Assembly: GCA_900764695.1 (NCBI GenBank)
Contig: CAAFOY010000071.1
Span: 1-7,468 of the forward strand
DNA length: 7,468 bases
Direction of reading: 5' to 3'
Origin: Lachnospiraceae bacterium
GTDB lineage: Bacteria; Bacillota_A; Clostridia; Lachnospirales; Lachnospiraceae
Positions 1 to 6,057 of the stretch are shown one piece after another. Every line of letters begins with the position of its first letter. The first letter of the stretch is position 1. The position numbers were made by a program, and so were the translations under genes. A model generated the notes under the pieces. The model was given only the letters and a program-made list of their open reading frames with translations. It searched no databases and had not been told where the DNA came from.

Positions 1-986
1 ACACAGCTACAGCAAGTGCAGCAATTCATTGTGGCGCCAAGGTTATTTTTGTAGATAGTCAAAAAGATTCTACTGAGATGGATTATGACAAAGTTGCAGC
101 TGCAATTACTGAGAAAACAAAAGCTGTTGTAGCGGTAGATCTTGCTGGAATTATTTGTGATTATGACAAGTTATACGCAGCAGTTGAAAGCAAAAAAGCA
201 TTGTTCAGGGCCAAAGAGGGAAATGATTTAGGTGCAAGAATTCAGCAGGCAATTGGCAGAGTGCTTGTGTTTGCAGATTGTGCACATGCGTTAGGCGCAA
301 ATAAAAATGGAAAGATGGCAGGAGAGTTTGCAGACTTTACTGATTTCAGCTTTCATGCTGTGAAAAACTTTACAACAGCAGAAGGTGGAGCAGCAACATG
401 GAAAGATATCCCAGGAATTGATAACGAAGAAATGTATCATCAGTATCAGCTGTATAGCCTTCATGGACAGAGTAAAGATGCATTAGCTAAAACACAGATT
501 GGTGCATGGGAGTATGACATTATTGGTCCATGGTACAAATGTAATATGACAGATATTATGGCCGCTATTGGCCTTAGACAGTTAGATCGTTATCCGACAC
601 TTCTGGAGAGAAGAAAAGAGATAATCAAAAAATACGATGAAGCATGTGATGAACTTGGAGTTATTCATTTGCAGCATTATGGAAAAGATTTTGCGTCTTC
701 TGGACATTTGTATCTGACAAGAATTCCAGGTGCCCGTGATGAGCAGAGACGAGAAATTATTACTAAATTGGCAGAGAGGGGAGTAAATACTAATGTACAT
801 TACAAACCTTTACCAATGATGACTGCTTACAAAAATATGGGATGGGATATTAAGAATTTTCCGAATGCCTATGCATATTATGAAAATCTGATTACACTTC
901 CACTTCACACCAAATTGAGTGATGAGGATGTAGAGTATGTAACAGAAAATTTTAAAGCAGTTGTAAGTGCATATACATCTAAGTAA
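1..986 (+). CDS. DegT/DnrJ/EryC1/StrS-family sugar aminotransferase (AT1), 5' end cut by window
   Basis: Partial PLP-dependent aminotransferase, expected to add a 4-amino group to a UDP-4-keto-6-deoxy-hexose in the cytoplasm. The frame is open from base 3 and reads TATASAAIHCGAKVIF before the first in-window ATG at 78, so the true start lies upstream and 78 is internal. Comparison with the complete paralogue at 4135-5337 shows that about 80 N-terminal residues are missing. Family signatures seen are the FADCAHALGA segment, whose Asp and His contact the PLP ring in this family, then FSFHAVKNFTTAEGG with the Schiff-base lysine codon at 363-365, then the conserved SSGHLYLTR and NVHYKPLPMM blocks. 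Relative to AT2 it has about six extra residues before the IGRVLVFAD segment. It is followed by PGT1 after 20 bases, the same pairing as AT2/PGT2. The family is secure. The exact sugar (PglE-like, WcfR-like or other) is inferred from context. Confidence 0.93.
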   Translation, partial: TATASAAIHCGAKVIFVDSQKDSTEMDYDKVAAAITEKTKAVVAVDLAGIICDYDKLYAAVESKKALFRAKEGNDLGARIQQAIGRVLVFADCAHALGANKNGKMAGEFADFTDFSFHAVKNFTTAEGGAATWKDIPGIDNEEMYHQYQLYSLHGQSKDALAKTQIGAWEYDIIGPWYKCNMTDIMAAIGLRQLDRYPTLLERRKEIIKKYDEACDELGVIHLQHYGKDFASSGHLYLTRIPGARDEQRREIITKLAERGVNTNVHYKPLPMMTAYKNMGWDIKNFPNAYAYYENLITLPLHTKLSDEDVEYVTENFKAVVSAYTSK

Positions 987-1006
987 AAAGGAAAGGATGC
1001 AATGCA

Positions 1007-1471
1007 ATGTTGTTAAAAAAATGGGAAGATCTACCGTCGTATATGAAGTGTGATGAGGTCAGAACATATTATGATATTTTATCGAAAAGAAAGATAAGTT
1101 TAGTTTTAAAACGTTTTTTTGATGTAGTTGTAGCAAGTATTATGTTAATTATTCTTGCGATTCCAATGGCAGTTATAGCAGTAATGATAAAGTTTGATTC
1201 ACATGGTCCGGTGTTTTACAGGCAGGAAAGAGTAACAACTTATGGTAAACACTTCAGAATTCATAAGTTTCGTACAATGGTTAGTAATGCAGACAAAATG
1301 GGTACTGCTGTTACTGTTGAAAACGACAGTAGGATAACCAGAGTTGGTGCAAAATTAAGAGGACTTCGATTAGATGAATTACCGCAAGTACTAGATGTTT
1401 TAAGTGGAGATAGCGGTATAATAGGAACAACCAAGAAAAACCTTGATTTTACAGGGGTTTCGCTGGCTTAG
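1007..1471 (+). pseudogene. Truncated phosphoglycosyl transferase (PGT1, bacterial sugar transferase family)
   Basis: Broken 154-residue copy of a PglC-like monotopic phosphoglycosyl transferase; the intact paralogue PGT2 has 227 residues. The ATG at 1007 follows an AAGGA ribosome site at 993-997. Kept are the N-terminal region (KKWEDLPSYM, EVRTYYD), the basic KR plus Asp before the membrane segment (about 35-60), the FYRQERVTTYG block, HKFRTMVSNADK, and the catalytic Asp-Glu dyad in RLDELPQ (D123/E124). Similarity to PGT2 runs to GDSGIIGT near base 1430, where PGT2 continues TRPES. Here the frame goes into an unrelated tail (KKNLDFTGVSLA) and stops. The conserved RPE motif and the whole C-terminal third, which has the lipid- and sugar-binding part, are lost. 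The membrane Ser-Pro of PGT2 is Ile-Pro here, perhaps relaxed constraint. Probably inactive; a full gene may once have been here before the scar was formed. Confidence 0.85.
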
Positions 1472-1599
1472 TCGAATCTGGTTATGATAATTTTTCTGCA
1501 TGGTTGTGTCGGTTAAGCAAGGGGAACGGAATAAATGAATGGTTTCTTGGATGCTTATTTTGACCCACACTATAAGCTGAAAAATTATGATAAGGAGGT

Positions 1600-1628
1600 T
1601 TGACCTAGCCTGCGAATGATCTTTAAAT
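1600..1628 (+). promoter_or_regulatory. Weak candidate sigma-A-type promoter for the downstream operon
   Basis: TTGACC at 1600-1605 differs from the consensus -35 box at one position. After exactly 17 bases comes TTAAAT (1623-1628), which matches four of six positions of TATAAT. It overlaps the left arm of the hairpin at 1602-1651 and would start a transcript about 200 bases ahead of the dehydratase gene. AT-rich DNA yields such matches by chance, and the AT2/PGT2 run could also be read through from upstream, so this is only a candidate. Confidence 0.22.
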
Positions 1629-1651
1629 AGAACATTCACAGGCTAGTTGTC
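1602..1651. repeat. Long imperfect inverted repeat (hairpin) in the scar
   Basis: CTAGCCTG (1605-1612) pairs with CAGGCTAG (1639-1646), and GAATG (1614-1618) with CATTC (1633-1637). A single C/A mismatch (1613/1638) separates the two stem parts, and a 14-base loop (1619-1632) closes the stem. GAC (1602-1604) can also pair with GTC (1649-1651) across a two-base bulge. No T run follows, so a standard intrinsic terminator is unlikely. It could be the folded end of a mobile element, a structured leader of the downstream operon, or a protein-binding site. The pairing is plain in the sequence; the role is unknown. Confidence 0.75.
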
Positions 1652-1674
1652 GTGTTAAGGACTCCAAAATTGTT

Positions 1675-1684
1675 GGGGGGGGGG
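1675..1684 (+). repeat. Homopolymer run of ten G
   Basis: Ten consecutive G residues in an AT-rich stretch, ending one base before a possible ATG at 1686 that opens a 25-codon frame, and about 150 bases upstream of the dehydratase start. Runs of this kind are prone to slipped-strand length change and underlie phase variation in many surface-structure loci. Here it is not inside a recognised gene, so any effect would be on transcription or leader structure. A sequencing or assembly length error is also possible. Confidence 0.9.
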
Positions 1685-1835
1685 AATGGACTATATGAAA
1701 AGGAAAGATTGTAAGAATGAATATGAGAAACAAGTAAGAACAATGATCTTCATTGAACGATGAAAATTTAAGTTTTTAACAAAAAAAGAAAATGCAGGAA
1801 AAGTAAGATTAAAACCTGCGGATGGAGAAATACAA

Positions 1836-3791
1836 ATGAAATATAAGAAGCGTAATGTTCGATGGATGTTGGTTGTATACGATTTGCTTGTGTATGAATT
1901 ATCAGCGGTGTTACTTTTAGGACTTTATGGTGGAAATGATAAACTTTCCATTTCAGGCATGATGCAGCAGATGGTTCTTGCACTGTTATGTGTATTTTCA
2001 ATTAGATTGATTGGAAATGTATATGGACAGATTTGGAGATATGGCGGTATCCAGTGTTATATTCGATTGCTATATACAGATGCAATAGCATTTTTTGTCT
2101 ATTTGATCTTAGAACTGATTCTTCCAGTTGAAAAAATTACATTTGCGAGAATGCTGTGTTTGAGCAGTATAAATCTCTTAGGCGCATTGGCATTAAGGAT
2201 GATGTACAGATATGCATATAAATGTAGTAATAAGGAAACTAATCAGGGAAGATTTTTAGCTTCCTTATTATATATATTCGGCAGAGTAAAGAAAGGAAAT
2301 GATAAAGAAGTCCAGAAAATCAAAATAGCAATAATTGGAGCTGGACGTGTAGGAGTAAGCTTTGCGGAAGATCTTCTGAATAGTGATGAAGCGGCATACA
2401 TTCCGAGATGTTTTATTGATATTAATGAAAATAAAGTAGGTCGTGAAATTCAAGGATTACCGGTATGGTCAGAAGATGAAGCAACATTTAGAAAATTGAA
2501 TGAGTACGAAGTACAGGAAATTGTATTTGCCATACCGTCAATGGACGCAGAAAAGAAGAAAACATTATATGAATACTATAAAAATGCTGGATATAAATTA
2601 AAAGTTTATGATTATCCGACTGTTTATGCGGCAGGAGGAAAGCGACATTTAAGAGAATTTGATATTGAGGAATTATTGTTCAGAAAGCCATTGGTAGTAT
2701 CTGATGAGCATACAAATGAATATTACAAAGGAAAAGTTGTTTTGATTACTGGTGGTGGCGGTTCCATTGGATCGGAGCTGTGTCGTCAGTTGGCAAAGAT
2801 GCAACCGAAACAGATTGTTATTTTGGATATTTATGAAAATGGTGCATACGATGTTCAGCAGGAATTAAAAATTGCATATGGAAATACTTTAAATCTTCAG
2901 ATTGAAATTTGTTCTATTACACACAAGAACGCACTGGAACGTGTATTTGCTAAGTACCATCCACAGATTGTAATTAATGCAGCAGCACATAAGCATGTGC
3001 CTTTAATGGAACATAACTGTATCGAAGCCATCTATAACAATGTATTTGGAACACAGAATCTGGTAGAACTTTGTGAAAAATATGAAGCCGAACGTTTCAT
3101 GATGGTATCAACGGACAAAGCGGTTAATCCTACGAATGTTATGGGTGCTACCAAGAGAATGTGCGAAATGATTGTACAGAGTGCAAGTACGCATGGAAAA
3201 GTGAAGTACAGTGCGACACGTTTTGGAAATGTATTAGGTAGTGCGGGGTCAGTTATTCCGTTATTTAAACGTCAGATAGCTAATGGAGGACCGGTTACAG
3301 TTACAGATAAGCGAATTATCCGATATTTTATGACTATCCCAGAAGCATCACAGCTTGTACTTCAAAGTGGAGCTATGGCAAATAATGGAGAGCTTTTTGT
3401 ATTGGATATGGGACAGCCTGTAAAAATAATGGATTTGGCAGAGAATATGATTCGATTGTCTGGTGTACAGGGAATTGAAATTGTGGAAACAGGATTAAGA
3501 CCGGGAGAAAAGTTATATGAAGAATTGTTGGTTAAAACAGAAGAATTAGATAAAACAAGTAACAGCATGATATTTATTGAGCGTGATTCAGCATTAAGTC
3601 CGGAAGAAATTAATACTCGTCTGAATATGCTTAGAGAAGTTTGTGAAACAGGAGATGACTCACAGGCAAGAGAAGTATTAAGAAAAGCTGTACCAACATT
3701 TAAAAAGCCGGAAGAAGTTAATCGAGCTGCTGAATTTGTTGTACATCAAAAAAAGAGTGAGCCTGAAAGGGAAGAAGCAGTAGCTATATAA
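1836..3791 (+). CDS. Membrane-anchored UDP-GlcNAc 4,6-dehydratase (PglF/WbpM/CapD-type nucleotide-sugar dehydratase)
   Basis: A 651-residue enzyme of the long dehydratase class, expected to convert UDP-GlcNAc to the UDP-4-keto-6-deoxy sugar for the aminotransferase. About four hydrophobic segments (roughly 11-31, 42-60, 80-97, 105-125) anchor it in the membrane. A first nucleotide-binding domain carries IIGAGRVG (166-173), followed by the extended-SDR catalytic domain with TGGGGSIG (305-312), NAAAHKHVPLME (381-392), STDK (425-428) and RFGNVLGS (462-469). The usual Tyr of YxxxK is Met: MGATK at 436-440 with Ser425 gives the Ser-Met-Lys set known from WbpM/PglF. Length agrees with the family. 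The ATG at 1836 follows GGAG at 1824-1827. It is the first gene of the compact run and lies 45 bases before the small protein gene. C5-epimerising relatives exist, so stereochemistry is not certain; class assignment is firm. Confidence 0.93.
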   Translation: MKYKKRNVRWMLVVYDLLVYELSAVLLLGLYGGNDKLSISGMMQQMVLALLCVFSIRLIGNVYGQIWRYGGIQCYIRLLYTDAIAFFVYLILELILPVEKITFARMLCLSSINLLGALALRMMYRYAYKCSNKETNQGRFLASLLYIFGRVKKGNDKEVQKIKIAIIGAGRVGVSFAEDLLNSDEAAYIPRCFIDINENKVGREIQGLPVWSEDEATFRKLNEYEVQEIVFAIPSMDAEKKKTLYEYYKNAGYKLKVYDYPTVYAAGGKRHLREFDIEELLFRKPLVVSDEHTNEYYKGKVVLITGGGGSIGSELCRQLAKMQPKQIVILDIYENGAYDVQQELKIAYGNTLNLQIEICSITHKNALERVFAKYHPQIVINAAAHKHVPLMEHNCIEAIYNNVFGTQNLVELCEKYEAERFMMVSTDKAVNPTNVMGATKRMCEMIVQSASTHGKVKYSATRFGNVLGSAGSVIPLFKRQIANGGPVTVTDKRIIRYFMTIPEASQLVLQSGAMANNGELFVLDMGQPVKIMDLAENMIRLSGVQGIEIVETGLRPGEKLYEELLVKTEELDKTSNSMIFIERDSALSPEEINTRLNMLREVCETGDDSQAREVLRKAVPTFKKPEEVNRAAEFVVHQKKSEPEREEAVAI

Positions 3792-3805
3792 AATATAACA
3801 AGATT

Positions 3806-3823
3806 GTATTTTTATAAAAATAC
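3806..3823. repeat. Perfect 18-base palindrome ahead of the small gene
   Basis: GTATTTTTATAAAAATAC equals its own reverse complement. It lies in the 45-base gap after the dehydratase stop and ends exactly where the ribosome binding site of the small protein gene begins (GGGAAGGA, 3824-3831). As RNA it would form only a weak A-U stem with almost no loop; as DNA it could be a dimeric protein-binding site. It may also be a chance product of AT-rich sequence. No function is assigned. Confidence 0.6.
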
Positions 3824-3831
3824 GGGAAGGA
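3824..3831 (+). promoter_or_regulatory. Ribosome binding site fixing the small gene start
   Basis: GGGAAGGA lies five bases before the ATG at 3837. It favours that ATG over the in-frame TTG at 3804, which has no such site and would put the palindrome inside the coding sequence. Confidence 0.7.
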
Positions 3832-3836
3832 CGCAT

Positions 3837-4100
3837 ATGCATTACGAAACAAAATCAATATTAGACAAAATCAAAGGTTCTATTATTTTGGCAACAGAAG
3901 AGGGCGAACAGGAATATGTAAATATTGATGCAATTCCAGAGAATCTATTGGATGCTGAAATGATTGTTAGTGCTATTGAGGCAAGGGATAGCAAAATTGT
4001 TCTTTATTTAAAAAAGAATGAAATAGTCAAAAATGATCTGAATTCAGATTGGGTAAAAGAAGAGGTAGGAAGAACGGGTGTTGAGCCAGGCTTTTTCTAA
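3837..4100 (+). CDS. Small protein of unknown function, 87 residues
   Basis: I do not recognise a family with confidence. The protein begins MHYETKSILDKIKGSIILA and ends GVEPGFF. It has no Cys, no signal peptide and no membrane segment. The first two thirds are acidic with alternating hydrophobic residues (SIILATEEG, EYVNIDAIP, SKIVLYLKK), suggesting a small beta-rich cytoplasmic fold. The pattern of a short Asp-Lys-Ile opening, an acidic turn, a Val-Asn-Ile strand and a Pro loop recalls DUF3006-like small proteins, but this is only a by-eye resemblance. Start chosen by the ribosome site at 3824-3831. It is placed between the dehydratase (45 bases) and aminotransferase (34 bases), so it is cotranscribed with them and may regulate or bind one of these enzymes; that is inference from position alone. 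Confidence 0.75.
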   Translation: MHYETKSILDKIKGSIILATEEGEQEYVNIDAIPENLLDAEMIVSAIEARDSKIVLYLKKNEIVKNDLNSDWVKEEVGRTGVEPGFF

Positions 4101-4115
4101 AATAATCAGTCAGAT

Positions 4116-4124
4116 AAAAGGAGG
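4116..4124 (+). promoter_or_regulatory. Ribosome binding site fixing the AT2 start
   Basis: AAAAGGAGG lies ten bases before the ATG at 4135. It favours that ATG over the in-frame GTG at 4078, which would overlap the end of the small gene and add 19 residues unlike the normal start of this aminotransferase family. Confidence 0.8.
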
Positions 4125-4134
4125 AAACGATATT

Positions 4135-5337
4135 ATGAGGATTCCATTTTCACCGCCAGATATAACAGAAAAAGAAATTGAACAGGTTTCAGAAGCATTA
4201 AGATCCGGATGGATTACAACTGGGCCTAAGACAAAAGAATTAGAGCGAGAGGTTGCAGATTTATGTGGAGTAAATCGTGCTGTTTGTCTTAATTCACAGA
4301 CAGCATGTGCAGAAATGACCTTGCGTTTATTAGGAATCAAAGAGGGCGATGAAGTCATTACATGTGCGTATACATATACTGCAAGTGCGTCTGTAGTATG
4401 CCATGTAGGGGCAAAACTTATTTTAATTGATACTCAGAGAGATTGTCTTGAAATGGATTATGAGCAGTTGGAAAATGCGATTACTGAAAAAACAAAAGTA
4501 ATTATTCCAGTAGATCTCGGTGGAGTGCCATGTGATTATGATAGGATTTTATCTATTGTAGAACGTAAGAAAGACTTATTCCATCCGGCAAATAAAATAC
4601 AGAAAAGCATCGGCAGAGTGATTGTTATGGCAGATGCAGCACATGCTTTTGGTGCAACCTGGAAAGAGAAACCAGTTGGTAGCATTGCAGATTTTTCTAA
4701 TTTCAGCTTCCATGCAGTTAAGAATTTTACAACTGCAGAAGGGGGTGCTGCTGTTTGGAAAGATATTGATGGAATTGATAACGAAGAAATTTATCATCAG
4801 TACCAGTTGTTATCACTTCATGGTCAGTCAAAAGATGCACTTGCGAAAACGCAGCTTGGGGCATGGGAGTATGACATCATTGGACCTTGGTTTAAATGTA
4901 ATATGACGGATGTTGTAGCTGGAATCGGACTGGCACAGATGAAGAGATATAAAGGTTTGCTTGAACGTCGAAAAGAAATCATAGGAAAATATGATGCAGC
5001 ATTTAAGCCAATCGGAATAGAGGTATTAAATCACTATACGGAAAACCACCAGTCATCTGGGCATTTGTATATAACAAGAGTTCCGGGAATTACGTTGGAG
5101 CAGAGGCATGAGATTATCGTGAAGATGGCAGAAGCAGGTGTTGCCTGCAATGTGCATTATAAGCCGTTGCCAATGATGACTGCATACAAAAATATGGGAT
5201 TTGATATTAAAGATTATCCTAATGCATATAAAAGATTTGAAAATGAGATTACTTTACCGCTTCATACAAAACTTACAGATGAAGAAGTGGATTATGTGAT
5301 CAAGCAGTTTAGTAGAATCGTGAAAGAATATATTTAA
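4135..5337 (+). CDS. DegT/DnrJ/EryC1/StrS-family UDP-4-keto-6-deoxy-sugar aminotransferase (AT2)
   Basis: Complete 400-residue PLP enzyme, a normal length for the family, predicted to transaminate the 4-keto product of the upstream dehydratase with an amino-acid donor such as glutamate. The N-terminus RIPFSPPDITEKEIEQV and SGWITTGPKTKELE is the classic family opening. CLNSQTACAE (51-60) fits the phosphate-binding turn. MADAAHAFGA holds Asp167 and His170; SFHAVKNFTTAEGG holds the Schiff-base Lys196. CNMTDV (255-260), SSGHLYITR (307-315) and NVHYKPLPMM (339-348) complete the core. An extra loop around 143-160 (ERKKDLFH to KSIG) precedes the Asp-containing strand, as in AT1. By eye roughly two thirds of residues match AT1, but codons differ widely. 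PGT2 follows after 27 bases. PglE-, WcfR- or QdtB-like functions are possible; with this dehydratase, formation of a UDP-4-amino-4,6-dideoxy-HexNAc is most likely. Confidence 0.94.
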   Translation: MRIPFSPPDITEKEIEQVSEALRSGWITTGPKTKELEREVADLCGVNRAVCLNSQTACAEMTLRLLGIKEGDEVITCAYTYTASASVVCHVGAKLILIDTQRDCLEMDYEQLENAITEKTKVIIPVDLGGVPCDYDRILSIVERKKDLFHPANKIQKSIGRVIVMADAAHAFGATWKEKPVGSIADFSNFSFHAVKNFTTAEGGAAVWKDIDGIDNEEIYHQYQLLSLHGQSKDALAKTQLGAWEYDIIGPWFKCNMTDVVAGIGLAQMKRYKGLLERRKEIIGKYDAAFKPIGIEVLNHYTENHQSSGHLYITRVPGITLEQRHEIIVKMAEAGVACNVHYKPLPMMTAYKNMGFDIKDYPNAYKRFENEITLPLHTKLTDEEVDYVIKQFSRIVKEYI

Positions 5338-5364
5338 ATGTGATAGAAGAAATAGGAGATACAG

Positions 5365-6048
5365 ATGTTACGAGAATGGGAGAAATTACCAAAATTTATG
5401 CAGACGGAGGAAGTTCGTCCATATTATGACAGTTTAAAAAAGAAAAAAATTAGTTTGGCTTTAAAAAGAGGATTTGATGTATTTGCTGCATCTGTTATGC
5501 TCGTAACATTTTCTCCTGTATTAATTGCTATCTCAATTATGATTGTAAGAGATTCTAATGGAGGAGTGTTTTATCGTCAGGAGCGTGTTACACAATACGG
5601 AAGAAAATTCAAGATATTTAAATTCCGAACAATGGTTGCTAATGCAGATAAAATCGGCACCCAGGTTACCGTATCCAATGACAGTAGAGTTACGAGGGTA
5701 GGCGAAAAACTTCGTAAATATCGTTTGGATGAATTGCCGCAGTTAATAAATATTATTTTAGGCGATATGACGCTTGTAGGAACCAGACCGGAAAGTACGC
5801 ATTATGTAAAGAAGTATACACCGGAAATGTATGCTACGTTGTTATTACCGGCGGGAGTTACATCTGAGGCAAGTATAAAATATAAAGATGAAGCAGAGTT
5901 ATTGGATAAAGCTGATGATGTGGACAAAGTATATGTAGAAAAGGTTCTTCCGGAGAAGATGAAATACAATCTTGAAAGTATTAGGAAATTTAGTTTTATA
6001 CATGATATAGGAACAATGATAAAAACAGTTTTTGCAGTGATTAGGTAG
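5365..6048 (+). CDS. Undecaprenyl-phosphate phosphoglycosyl transferase (PGT2, PglC-like bacterial sugar transferase)
   Basis: Complete 227-residue initiating enzyme that should transfer a sugar-1-phosphate from a UDP-sugar to undecaprenyl phosphate at the inner face of the membrane. An N-terminal extension of about 30 residues (EWEKLPKFMQ, EVRPYYD) precedes the basic LKRGFD (33-38) and a single hydrophobic segment (about 38-61) with the Ser50-Pro51 pair that bends the reentrant helix in PglC. Then come FYRQERVTQYG, FKFRTMVANADK, the catalytic dyad Asp122-Glu123 in RLDELPQ, GDMTLVGTRPE (133-143), and LLLPAGVTSEASIKYKDE. It is a short PglC type without the multi-spanning N-terminal part of WbaP. 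The ATG at 5365 follows AGGAG at 5354-5358. Pairing with AT2 suggests the substrate is the amino sugar that AT2 makes. The glycosyltransferase gene follows after nine bases. Confidence 0.94.
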   Translation: MLREWEKLPKFMQTEEVRPYYDSLKKKKISLALKRGFDVFAASVMLVTFSPVLIAISIMIVRDSNGGVFYRQERVTQYGRKFKIFKFRTMVANADKIGTQVTVSNDSRVTRVGEKLRKYRLDELPQLINIILGDMTLVGTRPESTHYVKKYTPEMYATLLLPAGVTSEASIKYKDEAELLDKADDVDKVYVEKVLPEKMKYNLESIRKFSFIHDIGTMIKTVFAVIR

Positions 6049-6052
6049 GGAG
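6047..6052 (+). promoter_or_regulatory. Ribosome binding site fixing the first glycosyltransferase start
   Basis: AGGGAG overlaps the PGT2 stop codon (TAG, 6046-6048) and lies five bases before ATG 6058. It argues against the in-frame GTG at 6052, which would overlap the site itself. Overlap with the stop suggests translational coupling. Confidence 0.65.
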
Positions 6053-6057
6053 TGTAT

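Larger units (their letters stand above)
1432..1835. other. Gene-poor scar between two polysaccharide modules
   Basis: From about 1432 the sequence stops matching the sugar transferase family, and no convincing gene appears until 1836. Contents in order: a weak hairpin at 1438-1460 (AAACCTT pairing with GGGGTTT using two G-T pairs); a frame open from 1447 to 1563 without a start codon, reading GYDNFSAWLCRLSKGNG; an overlapping 22-codon frame 1535-1603 (MNGFLDAYFDPHYK start); a perfect AAGGAGG at 1592-1598 with no usable start after it (the ATG at 1616 stops after four codons); the hairpin at 1602-1651; a G10 run at 1675-1684; and a 25-codon frame at 1686-1763 (MDYMKRKDCK start). The short frames look like decayed coding sequence or chance. 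An insertion-sequence or recombination remnant is the simplest reading, but I recognise no transposase and no terminal repeat pair. Confidence 0.6.

Noticed and set aside
582..800. Minus-strand frames opposite AT1, the dehydratase, AT2, PGT2 and the glycosyltransferases
   Set aside because: All lie wholly inside well-supported + strand genes and show no family features; they are shadows.
1400..1639. 79-residue frame on the - strand across the scar
   Set aside because: It spans the end of PGT1 antisense, has no recognisable motif and no convincing ribosome site, and its composition is as expected from the reverse of coding sequence.
1605..1646. Inverted repeat around a promoter-like sequence as an invertible (on/off) promoter
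   Set aside because: Invertible capsule promoters have arms separated by a hundred or more bases and a nearby invertase gene. Here the loop is only 14 bases and no recombinase is visible.
1602..1660. Intrinsic terminator after PGT1
   Set aside because: The stem is followed by GTCGTGTTAAGG, not a T run.
1799..1820. GCAGG ... CCTGC inverted repeat near the dehydratase start
   Set aside because: Only about five base pairs with a mostly A loop; expected by chance.
4622..4906. 94-residue + strand frame inside AT2
   Set aside because: It overlaps the catalytic core of AT2 in another frame and has no motif.
1..6048. Recent tandem duplication that could delete the middle by homologous recombination
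   Set aside because: Exact shared runs between the copies are too short (about 17 bases) and codons are diverged, so neither recent origin nor efficient recombination is supported.
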